Source: Nitrospirae bacterium GWC2_56_14 (GTDB taxonomy: Bacteria > Nitrospirota > UBA9217). From it: 22,519 bases of DNA. The notes below the pieces were generated by a model that saw only the letters and a program-made list of their open reading frames with translations, was not told the origin of the DNA and searched no databases. This document shows, in pieces, positions 7,875-14,155 of this stretch; position 1 is the stretch's first letter, and each line of letters begins with the position of its first letter. Position numbers and translations under genes: made by a program. The DNA is taken from assembly GCA_001803705.1 (NCBI GenBank), contig MHDY01000019.1:5398-27916 (forward strand). The letters are read 5' to 3'.

Positions 7875-8172
7875 GAAGAATGGCAAAGCCAGGCTGCGGG
7901 TAAAGCGGCTGGTGCGGCAGTTGGTATCAGGCAACGCGAAACCCGACAGGGCGTTCCATATTTAAACACATCTTCAAATAGTAAACCTTCTGCGTGATCC
8001 CCTCTGAAAAAAACCTCCTCATGATTTAAAGCTTGCAAACAAAGGTCCATATCATTGTTCTGCCCCTGTTCCTTCTCTCCAGATCCGTTCTACTGTTCAC
8101 CACTGTTCATATCTGAAACGACCCGCTTTCCGATAAAATCAATTTCACCCAAACAAAACAACGACATACGTG
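7875..8172 (+). other. intergenic stretch with in-frame coding-like remnant
   Basis: Directly after the TAA at 7872-7874 the same frame stays open for 40 codons to a TGA at 7995-7997. It would encode a Gly/Ala-rich tail (SQAAGKAAGAAVGIRQRE) ending in KPSA. This looks like a C-terminal tail cut off by a stop codon. From 7998 to 8172 no gene is seen; this part holds the TGTTC cluster next to the sigma-54 promoter. Confidence 0.4.
8092..8109 (+). promoter_or_regulatory. direct repeat upstream of the sigma-54 promoter, possible activator site
   Basis: ACTGTTCA occurs at 8092-8099 and again at 8102-8109, exactly 10 bp (one helical turn) apart and about 65-80 bp before the -24 element. Related TGTTC or CGTTC pentamers lie at 8056, 8067 and 8086. 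The position suits an enhancer-binding activator, but classic NtrC sites are palindromes and these are direct repeats, so the function is inferred. Confidence 0.35.
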
Positions 8173-8189
8173 TTGGCACTGCGAATGCA
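8173..8189 (+). promoter_or_regulatory. sigma-54 (-24/-12) promoter
   Basis: TTGGCACTGCGAATGCA has the invariant GG (8175-8176) and GC (8187-8188) separated by exactly 10 bp. TGGCAC is a perfect -24 element, and ATGCA differs at one position from the -12 consensus TTGCA. Transcription would begin near 8200, leaving a leader of about 33 nt with the ribosome-binding site gaaggaggg (8217-8225). It drives the USP gene at 8233 and perhaps the permease/USP genes behind it. An activator such as the regulator encoded at 3894-5225 would be required. Confidence 0.8.
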
Positions 8190-8232
8190 TTATAGTCGAC
8201 AACGCAGTGCACATGCGAAGGAGGGTTCTGAA

Positions 8233-8730
8233 ATGGGAAAGAGACAGTTGTTGTTCGTCACCTATGGTGGTGAAAATCTGGAAGAAGGGGTTTCGTATGC
8301 CATTGAGCTGGCGAAGGCGATGTATGAGGACATTACGCTCCTGCTCGTTAAGAAGCCGACCAATCTCATGGACAAGCTCGGAAATCTGATGACGGCGGTC
8401 AGCTTTGCCGAAGCAGACGAGCACGAGACAGCGCGTGAGATCATGGCAGGCGATTCGATTGAAAAGCAAGCCGGCTACGAGGGAAAGCTCGCCGAGCTCA
8501 CGGCCCGGTGCAAGCAGGAGGGGATCTCCGTGAACGTTCAGCGGACCGACCTGGATACGGTCTCGGGCATCCGGTCGTATCTCAAGAACAACAGCGGCAT
8601 CGACAAGGTCGTGCTCAGCCCGGTCATGACCGAGTCCGGGATTGTGACGTCCAAGGACCTGAACCGGCTGGTGCGCACGGCTTCCCGTCCGATCGTGACC
8701 ATGACGCGGCAAGCGGCGGCAGTGGCGTAG
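8233..8730 (+). CDS. divergent single-domain universal stress protein-like protein
   Basis: Protein of 165 residues with the USP-type alternation of strands and helices: RQLLFVTYGGEN at the start, DITLLLVKK as strand 2, and the terminal RLVRTASRPIVTMTRQ, which mirrors the usual end of the fold. The ATP-binding signature G-x2-G-x9-G-S is missing; the equivalent loop reads LSPVMTESGIVTSKDLNRL. It therefore probably does not bind ATP in the normal way. The ATG at 8233 follows a strong ribosome-binding site (gaaggaggg). The frame extends upstream but there runs through the sigma-54 promoter, so longer starts are rejected. Being first behind that promoter, it is probably the most directly controlled gene of this cluster. 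Confidence 0.8.
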   Translation: MGKRQLLFVTYGGENLEEGVSYAIELAKAMYEDITLLLVKKPTNLMDKLGNLMTAVSFAEADEHETAREIMAGDSIEKQAGYEGKLAELTARCKQEGISVNVQRTDLDTVSGIRSYLKNNSGIDKVVLSPVMTESGIVTSKDLNRLVRTASRPIVTMTRQAAAVA

Positions 8731-8760
8731 GGTTTAGGGCAGGGTTAAGGGGGCAGGGTC

Positions 8761-8797
8761 CAGTAGCCATAGCAAGGGGCAAGTAGCAAGGGTAAGT
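8761..8797. repeat. short degenerate 7-bp-period repeat
   Basis: Units of about seven bases (agcaagg, ggcaagt, agcaagg, gtaagtc) follow one another in the gap between the USP-like gene and the permease. The style resembles the clearer heptamer arrays at 9869-9903 and 15361-15388. Low complexity, weakly supported as a distinct element. Confidence 0.35.
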
Positions 8798-8869
8798 CAA
8801 CACTTGTCACCGCGAGGACGTCAAAATCTAAGAAGCTTTTCGTTTTAATACAAGATCTACAAGATTTAC

Positions 8870-8889
8870 TTTGCGAACTTTGCGAGAGA
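8870..8889 (-). repeat. dispersed 20-bp repeat, left copy
   Basis: The reverse complement of this site, TCTCTCGCAAAGTTCGCAAA, matches 12340-12359 at 19 of 20 positions. The two copies are in opposite orientation and bracket the block of genes from 8940 to 12137. Confidence 0.65.
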
Positions 8890-8939
8890 CAGACCTGTTC
8901 CGTTTTTATGAATTTTAATTTGAAAAGGAGCTTACGTAC

Positions 8940-9863
8940 ATGTACCTGTATCTACCAGTAGCATTGACCAGCATCAACATCCTGATCCCCGTGGGGCTCG
9001 GGCTTGCCGTGGGCCTGTTGTCCGGGCTTTTCGGCGTGGGCGGCGGATTCCTTCTGACGCCTTTGCTTATCATGTTCGGCATACCGTCCACCGTTGCCGC
9101 GGCAACGGACTCCAACCAGATCGTGGCAGCGTCGACCTCGGGCACCTACGCGCACTGGAAGGTCGGGAACGTGGATTTCAAGATGGGGCTCTATCTCCTG
9201 GTCGGCGGTTTTGCCGGCGGCATTCTGGGAGTCCAGTTGATCAAACTGCTCCATGCCATGGGCAACGCTGATTTCGTCATCAAGATAACCTACATCCTTA
9301 TGCTCGGCATCGTCGGCGTCTACATGTTCATCGAAAGCCTCCAGAGCATGAGAAAGAAAACGAACACGGTCGAAGAGGCGAAGGAGGAGAAAGAGTCCGC
9401 CGTGGGACGGTTCCTCAAGTCTTTGCCGCTCCAGACCCATTTTGTAAAGTCGGGCATCACCCATTCCATATTCGTCCCGATCGTGCTCGGCGCCTTTGTC
9501 GGCATCCTCGCGGCGATCATGGGCGTGGGCGGCGGGTTCCTCATGGTCCCGATCATGGTCTACATGCTCAGAATGCCGATGCACGTAGTGGTCGGCACCA
9601 GCCTGTTCCAGATCCTGTTCACCTGCATCGAGGTCACCTTCCTGCAGGCGTACACCAACCACAGCGTGGACTTCATCCTTGCCGTGCTTCTGCTCCTGGG
9701 TTCCACCGTCGGCGCCCAGATCGGCGCTTCTTTCGGCAAAAAACTCAAGGCAGAGCAGCTCAAGATCCTTCTCGCCACGATCGTGCTTGCCGTGACCGTG
9801 AAGATCGTTTTCGAGATCACGCTGACACCGTCGTTACTTCTTTCACAAGTTGGAGGACATTAA
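8940..9863 (+). CDS. TauE/SafE (TSUP) family membrane permease
   Basis: Second TauE/SafE permease of the window, 307 residues, a normal length for the family. The two homologous halves are visible as glycine-rich motifs, GLLSGLFGVGGGFLLTP (25-41) and GILAAIMGVGGGFLMVP (about 187-203), separated by a charged cytoplasmic loop with TVEEAKEEKE. The substrate is unknown. The following gene is of the Alph_Pro_TM type, which is often encoded beside TSUP permeases; this pairing supports a real transporter complex. The start follows aaggag (8925-8930). It is smaller than the permease at 59-1141 and has near-perfect GVGGGF motifs in both halves where the other has GSGGAF and AVGGFV, so the two are old paralogues rather than a recent copy. 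Confidence 0.93.
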   Translation: MYLYLPVALTSINILIPVGLGLAVGLLSGLFGVGGGFLLTPLLIMFGIPSTVAAATDSNQIVAASTSGTYAHWKVGNVDFKMGLYLLVGGFAGGILGVQLIKLLHAMGNADFVIKITYILMLGIVGVYMFIESLQSMRKKTNTVEEAKEEKESAVGRFLKSLPLQTHFVKSGITHSIFVPIVLGAFVGILAAIMGVGGGFLMVPIMVYMLRMPMHVVVGTSLFQILFTCIEVTFLQAYTNHSVDFILAVLLLLGSTVGAQIGASFGKKLKAEQLKILLATIVLAVTVKIVFEITLTPSLLLSQVGGH

Positions 9864-9864
9864 A

Positions 9865-10677
9865 ATGCCAGAAGTCAGAATTCAGAAGTCAGAAGTCAGA
9901 AAAAAGCTCACATCGGCACTCATAGGTATCGTCGTCATAGCCATCGCTACGTGGGCGGGTGACGCGTCGGCCATGCTGACGGCCAAGGCGAATCACGACC
10001 ATATCACGATCGATTTCTTTTACCACGGAAGCACCGTGAGCGTAAAGGGACTGTCTGAGCCGGGAACGGACCTGGTCGTCAAGATAACTTCTCCTGAAGG
10101 CCACCAGCTCCTGAAGAAAAAGGGCAAGGTGGGCGGAATGCTCTGGATGAACGTGGGGCAGCTCAAGTTCGAGAACACGCCGAACTTCTACGAGGTCTTC
10201 AGCACCAGGAAGATCGAGGACATCCTGAGCACGGAAGAGATGGACAGGCACGTGATCGGTTTCCCGGCCTTGGCGAAACACGTGGAGATCACGCCGGTGG
10301 AAAACGAAGCGGAAAAGGCCAAATGGTTCGATGAGTTCGTCAAGTTCAAAGAGGACTCCAGGGTGTATACGAGCTCGTCAGGCAACATCAAGACCAGCAT
10401 GAATGCCGACGGCAAGCAGGAATATTTTATCATGACCGACTGGCCCTACCAGGCCCAACCGGGTGATTATCTGGTGACGGTCTATGCGGTGAAGGACCTT
10501 AAGGTCGTGGAGCAGGCCACCGCAAAGGTCAATGTCGAGCAGGTCGGCATGGTCAAGTCGCTGGCAGGCATGGCAAAAGATATGCCTGCAATGTACGGGT
10601 TCCTGTCCATCGGCGTCGCGCTGGGCGCGGGTTTCGGCGTGAGCATGGTGTTCAGAAAAGGCGGAGGCGCGCACTGA
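9865..10677 (+). CDS. Alph_Pro_TM / TIGR02186-type membrane protein beside the permease
   Basis: Protein of 270 residues with an N-terminal signal sequence or anchor (LTSALIGIVVIAIATWAGDASA), a large periplasmic beta-rich part and one C-terminal helix (MYGFLSIGVALGAGFGVSMVF) followed by a basic tail. Length, topology and context match the family called Alph_Pro_TM/TIGR02186, uncharacterised proteins commonly encoded next to TauE/SafE exporters; this is recognition from memory, not a search. A role as periplasmic partner of the permease is inferred. The ATG at 9865 follows ggagg, one base after the permease stop. Codons 2-13 are made of a 7-bp tandem repeat and encode the charged string PEVRIQKSEVRKK before the hydrophobic helix. 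No alternative start exists between the repeat and the signal helix. Its stop overlaps the next start (TGATG). Confidence 0.78.
   Translation: MPEVRIQKSEVRKKLTSALIGIVVIAIATWAGDASAMLTAKANHDHITIDFFYHGSTVSVKGLSEPGTDLVVKITSPEGHQLLKKKGKVGGMLWMNVGQLKFENTPNFYEVFSTRKIEDILSTEEMDRHVIGFPALAKHVEITPVENEAEKAKWFDEFVKFKEDSRVYTSSSGNIKTSMNADGKQEYFIMTDWPYQAQPGDYLVTVYAVKDLKVVEQATAKVNVEQVGMVKSLAGMAKDMPAMYGFLSIGVALGAGFGVSMVFRKGGGAH
9869..9903 (+). repeat. heptanucleotide tandem repeat within the coding start
   Basis: Five units of seven bases with consensus CAGAAGT (9869, 9876, 9883, 9890, 9897; the second is CAGAATT, the last CAGAAAA). The array lies just after the start codon of the membrane protein gene. Because seven is not a multiple of three, gain or loss of one unit would shift the frame. 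Confidence 0.8.
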
Positions 10678-11540
10678 TGTATAACTCCATTATAGTCGGA
10701 TACGATGAGTCGCTGTCGAGCAAGGCAGCGCTCAAGGAAGCGTCGCTGCGGATCAAACGGCTGGGCGGGAAACTTACCCTTGTGCATTCGGTTTTTTTCG
10801 ACCAGGAGGAGTTCGCCATCCTGCCGGAGCAGATGGAAAAGCGGTTCGAGTTCGGGACCCGCGTCTGCCTGGATGCAAAGAAGGACCTTCATAACGAATT
10901 CGGTTTGAACGGAAGCGTGGATTCGCTGGTGTGCGAAGGCGAGCCGCCCGAGGTGCTTATCGAGATCGCCCGGGAGAAGCATGCGGACCTGATCGCGCTC
11001 GGCACCTACGGCAGAAAAGGGCTTAAGCGGCTGCTCATGGGCAGCGTGACGTCACAGGTGATCCTGAACTCGCCCTGCGATGTGCTCGTGGTAAAGAAGC
11101 CCTGCTCGAAATGCGCGGGCGCATACCAGTCGCTCCTGGTGCCCTTTGACGGGTCGGAGACGAGCAGAAAAGCTCTGGTCCGGGCCTGCGAGCTGTCAAA
11201 GATCGACAATTCCGAGATCTCGGTCCTCTATGTGATCCCAAGGTACGAGGAGATGATGGATTTCTTCAAGACCGAGACCATCACCAAAAGCCTGTTCCAG
11301 GAAGCGGAAAAGATCACGGACCAGGCGAAGGAGATCGCGGGCCTGCAGAAGGTGCAGATCAAGGCGGTGGTACAGGAAGGCCATAGCGGCGACAAGATCG
11401 TCGAGATCGCCAACACGTTCAAGCACGATCTGATCGTCATGGGGACCCACGGCTGGCGGGGCATGAACAAGGCGCTCTTGGGAAGCACGGCCGAGCGGAT
11501 CATCGCGAATGCCTCCTGTCCCATATTGATCGTGAGATGA
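10677..11540 (+). CDS. two-domain universal stress protein with CxxC linker
   Basis: Tandem USP of 287 residues. Both halves keep the nucleotide-binding signature: G109-TY-G-RKGLKRLLM-GS in domain 1 and GTHGWRGMNKALLGS near residue 265 in domain 2. The domains are joined by KKPCSKCAG, with C143 and C146 forming a CxxC pair that could bind metal or sense redox state (inference); the USP at 1128-1982 lacks it. The ATG shares a base with the previous stop (TGATG), so it is translationally coupled to the membrane protein gene. The order permease, membrane partner, USP repeats the permease-USP pairing at the left end of the window. After its stop comes the 8-bp-period repeat array and then another USP gene. 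Confidence 0.93.
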   Translation: MYNSIIVGYDESLSSKAALKEASLRIKRLGGKLTLVHSVFFDQEEFAILPEQMEKRFEFGTRVCLDAKKDLHNEFGLNGSVDSLVCEGEPPEVLIEIAREKHADLIALGTYGRKGLKRLLMGSVTSQVILNSPCDVLVVKKPCSKCAGAYQSLLVPFDGSETSRKALVRACELSKIDNSEISVLYVIPRYEEMMDFFKTETITKSLFQEAEKITDQAKEIAGLQKVQIKAVVQEGHSGDKIVEIANTFKHDLIVMGTHGWRGMNKALLGSTAERIIANASCPILIVR

Positions 11541-11704
11541 AATGCGCAAATGCGGGTAAGCGTGGAAGCGTGAAAGCGTGAAAGAGTGGATGCGTATAAG
11601 CGCGTTTGCGTGTAAGAGTAAAGGTGTGAATACGAGTAAACGCATATTCGCATTGACGCATTAAGGCATACACCCATACACGCATCAACGCATCCACGCA
11701 CCTA
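11541..11704. repeat. degenerate 8-bp-period repeat array with inverted halves
   Basis: The whole gap between two USP genes has a strict 8-bp rhythm. Counting from 11545 in steps of eight, 15 of 20 positions start with CG. In the left half the unit resembles aaGCGTGa; in the right half (from about 11635) it resembles atnnACGC, the inverse complement. The two halves could form one long imperfect hairpin. There is no T-run. The ribosome-binding site of the next gene (aaggag, 11704-11709) follows at once. It is not a CRISPR array: units are far too short and there are no spacers. Confidence 0.8.
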
Positions 11705-11714
11705 AGGAGTTCCA

Positions 11715-12137
11715 ATGAAGGGTTACCGAAAAGTTCTTATAGCATTGAACGGCCACAAGGAAGTGCTGACACAGGGCATCAAACTCGCGCAGGACGAAAA
11801 AACCTGGATCACGGTCGTCAAGGTGGTGCAGCCTTTTGACGGGGACCTGAACCTGACGGGCATCAAGAACCTGGATGACGTACTGGACGACGGCGGGAAC
11901 GCGGCCCTGACCGAGGTCAGGAAAGCGGCGCTGGCAGAAGGCGTCATGATCAAGACGAGGCTGGAGCAGGGTGACGTGACGCAGCGGATCGTGGAGGTCG
12001 CGGAAGAGGAACGGTGCGACCTTATCATTATGGGATCCAGAAAAAAGAAGGGCATCTTCAGCAGGCTCTTCGGCGACCATATTGTAGAGAACGTCATCGA
12101 TCAGGCCCCCTGTCCGGTGTATGTCGTCGCGATCTGA
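11715..12137 (+). CDS. single-domain universal stress protein with degenerate ATP loop
   Basis: USP-fold protein of 140 residues. It is a clear paralogue of the first domain of the USP at 1128-1982: YRKVLIAL, the EKTWITVVKVVQPFDGD segment and the LTGIKNLDDV region align without gaps. The binding signature is broken: the first part reads G107-SR-K110 where the second Gly should be, and the last part reads G120-D121 instead of Gly-Ser/Thr. ATP binding is therefore doubtful. Such forms may act through dimerisation with an intact USP (inference). The start follows aaggag. The gene ends the sigma-54-linked cluster, as a terminator follows at 12260-12291. Confidence 0.88.
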   Translation: MKGYRKVLIALNGHKEVLTQGIKLAQDEKTWITVVKVVQPFDGDLNLTGIKNLDDVLDDGGNAALTEVRKAALAEGVMIKTRLEQGDVTQRIVEVAEEERCDLIIMGSRKKKGIFSRLFGDHIVENVIDQAPCPVYVVAI

Positions 12138-12259
12138 AAATCCGGTGCAGCGGGTGAATAGCAGCAGCGGAACAGGAACAGCACGGTAAACGGTTGCGAT
12201 CCAACGGAACCGGTGCCTGGCGATCTGAAGACATCATAATAAGGTATGACCCATTCAGG
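12138..12259 (+). other. 3' untranslated region with long-range inverted repeat
   Basis: No gene is seen. GGTGCCTG (12212-12219) is the exact reverse complement of CAGGCACC (12266-12273), which lies in the 5' arm and loop of the terminator. Pairing between them would compete with the terminator stem, so an attenuator-like switch is possible. With only eight pairs this may be chance. Confidence 0.3.
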
Positions 12260-12291
12260 AGGAGGCAGGCACCAGCGGCCTCCTTTTTTTT
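12260..12291 (+). terminator. intrinsic terminator after the USP cluster
   Basis: AGGAGGC (12260-12266) pairs with GCCTCCT (12278-12284) around an 11-nt loop that can pair further (GGC/GC). The 3' arm runs straight into a tract of T (12284-12291). Confidence 0.8.
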
Positions 12292-12339
12292 ATGGGTGCG
12301 GCATGACAAGGAGAACTGAAAAGATTGAAAAAAAAGGTG

Positions 12340-12451
12340 TCTCTCGCAAAGCTCGCAAAGGCCGCAAAGAAAGGCAATTCAGAAAAACAAAGAACGTAAT
12401 ATCATTTGGTTTTAAGATCAGGAAGTAAAGATTTCCTTTGCGCCCTTTGCG
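12340..12451. repeat. inverted repeat element of CGCAAAG units
   Basis: The gap before the DUF202 genes (12292-12505) carries no gene. TCTCTCGCAAAGCTCGCAAA (12340-12359), continuing as GGCCGCAAAGAAAGG, faces TTTCCTTTGCGCCCTTTGCG (12432-12451), whose reverse complement has the same CGCAAAG units. The two arms could fold back on each other. The left arm is nearly identical to the inverse of 8870-8889. It looks like a dispersed non-coding repeat; no terminator or promoter was recognised. Confidence 0.55.
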
Positions 12452-12505
12452 CGCTCAGAGCGGCCCGTTTAGCGGCCATTGCGAGAAAAAAAGTAGAGAT
12501 ATGAA

Positions 12506-14155
12506 ATGAAAATACTGCATACATACAACAGACTGGTAACGCGCGAAGTCATCTCCCGTGAGGCATTAGACCGGCTTAAACAGGATGCCTCCGCATCAGG
12601 CGTTCCGCTCGAAGACCTGCTTTTAAAGGCGGGCGTGCCGAAACATGAGATCCTCTTTTGCCTTGCCGCGCAGTATAACTGTCCTTTTGTGGAATTTGAA
12701 GAAGGGCTCATCGTTTCCCAGCAGATCACCAGGCGCATGGACATGGAGCAATTAAAACGCGCTCTCTGGCTTCCGCTCTCCATCTCGAAAGAAAAAGCCG
12801 AGGTCATTGCCTGTTATCCCGGTGACCCCGGGGTAGTGGAGGATATCCGCAGCACGCTGGGCGTCGACGACGTTGCATTCAAAGGGGCCCTTCCTTCCGA
12901 TCTCATAAGGATCATCGAACACAATCAGGACCTGAATCCCGGCTTTCCTCCTGCGGCAGGCAGAACGCCGCTGGCAAAAGTGCGTACCTTTCTTGCCAAT
13001 GCGCGCTCCCAGTACGCCTGCTACCGTACATCGCTGGCAAAGGGGAGGACCGGGTTGGCATTTCTCCGCACGGGGATCGCGTTCGTAACGACCGCGCTTT
13101 TACTGTTCCGTGTTTTCGGTATGGGCTATCTCACCATTCCGGAAGCTTTACTCTTTGCTGCCGGCATCGTAATGGCGATAGACGGCCTGCGCTGGTATCT
13201 GCCTGCACGGGCAACAGGAAAGAGCCTGCCCGACTGTATTTCCTCGGAACCGACCAACGGGACAAGCGTGCTTGCAGCCAACTTCAAAGGTGAGTCGCCT
13301 GAATTTCACCGGACAGCAGAGGTTCCCAATGCCGACACGCTCCGGCAGGGCTGGAACCGGCTGTCGCCGGTCATGAGAAGACGATTCCTGGCCAGCGACC
13401 GGACCGATCTTGCCGAGGAACGGACAGCCCTGGCCTGCTATCGGACACTTATGGCGCGGGCGCGGACCGGCCTTTCTTTTACCCGCACAGGCATCGCTTT
13501 TATCGGGCTGGGCGTAGCTTTGATCAGACAGCTTCCCGCAGGGCCCTGGAGCATTGTCGATGCGCTGTTCATTCTGGCCGGAGCGGCCATGGTGGCAGAG
13601 GGATTCTTCTGGTATGTCCCGGGCCGCAGCGCAGGCGCAAAGAGCTCCTTGTCCGTAAAACGCTCCGAGGAAAAACCGCGCATCTGGGACTTTGTGTTTC
13701 CTCCCGCGTTCGCGCTGAGTGCCGTGACGCAAAGGCAGCAGGTCCTTCCCCTGGTCAAAGGTTTTTCCGAACCCGGGATATGGGCCACCACAGGGCTTGC
13801 GCTGGAACGCACGCTTCTTGCTGAAAGACGCAATGTGATGGCGCGGCTCCGGACGATCATGGCGCGTTCCAGGACCGGGATGGCGATCATCAGAACAGGC
13901 ATGAGCATCTCGGCCGTGGGTTTGGGGCTCCTGGTCTATTTCGGCGCTGCGAGCATGCTCTGGACCCTGTTCGATCTTGCGCTGCTGGGGACCGGTCTGC
14001 TACTCATTGCCGACGGGGCCTACTGGTATCTTCCGGCCGAACGGGCGAGACAACAGCTTCCTTACTGTTACGGAGAAATGGAAATTGCCATCCCCGATTA
14101 TGGCGTTCCGGCCCGCTCCTGGGGCAAGGCGGTGTTCAATCATGATGACTTATAG
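12506..14155 (+). CDS. GspE/MshE N-terminal-like domain fused to three DUF202-like membrane modules
   Basis: Protein of 549 residues with an unusual architecture. Residues 1-140 resemble the N-terminal domain of type II secretion/type IV pilus ATPases (GspE-N/MshEN), including LEDLLLKAGVPKHEILFCL then AAQYNCPFVEF; some such domains bind cyclic di-GMP. No ATPase domain follows. Instead come three DUF202-like modules (about 153-235, 299-375, 435-512). Each begins with a run of R-T-x-L-A-x-x heptads (Arg at 153, 160, 167, 174, 181, 188; at 299, 306, 313, 320, 327; at 435, 442, 449, 456, 463), then two transmembrane helices, then WYLP or WYVP. A classic DUF202 protein has one module with about two such heptads. 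Six transmembrane helices are expected. The ribosome-binding site is weak (gtagagat). It overlaps a paralogue of the same design. Function unknown; a membrane scaffold or sensor controlled by the N-terminal domain is inference. Confidence 0.82.
   Translation: MKILHTYNRLVTREVISREALDRLKQDASASGVPLEDLLLKAGVPKHEILFCLAAQYNCPFVEFEEGLIVSQQITRRMDMEQLKRALWLPLSISKEKAEVIACYPGDPGVVEDIRSTLGVDDVAFKGALPSDLIRIIEHNQDLNPGFPPAAGRTPLAKVRTFLANARSQYACYRTSLAKGRTGLAFLRTGIAFVTTALLLFRVFGMGYLTIPEALLFAAGIVMAIDGLRWYLPARATGKSLPDCISSEPTNGTSVLAANFKGESPEFHRTAEVPNADTLRQGWNRLSPVMRRRFLASDRTDLAEERTALACYRTLMARARTGLSFTRTGIAFIGLGVALIRQLPAGPWSIVDALFILAGAAMVAEGFFWYVPGRSAGAKSSLSVKRSEEKPRIWDFVFPPAFALSAVTQRQQVLPLVKGFSEPGIWATTGLALERTLLAERRNVMARLRTIMARSRTGMAIIRTGMSISAVGLGLLVYFGAASMLWTLFDLALLGTGLLLIADGAYWYLPAERARQQLPYCYGEMEIAIPDYGVPARSWGKAVFNHDDL

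Noticed and set aside
11541..11704. CRISPR array
   Set aside because: The period is 8 bp with no distinct spacers and no cas genes nearby.
12246..12428. Small + strand frame of 60 codons
   Set aside because: It runs through the terminator and the CGCAAAG repeat and is low-complexity Lys/Arg; no ribosome-binding site.
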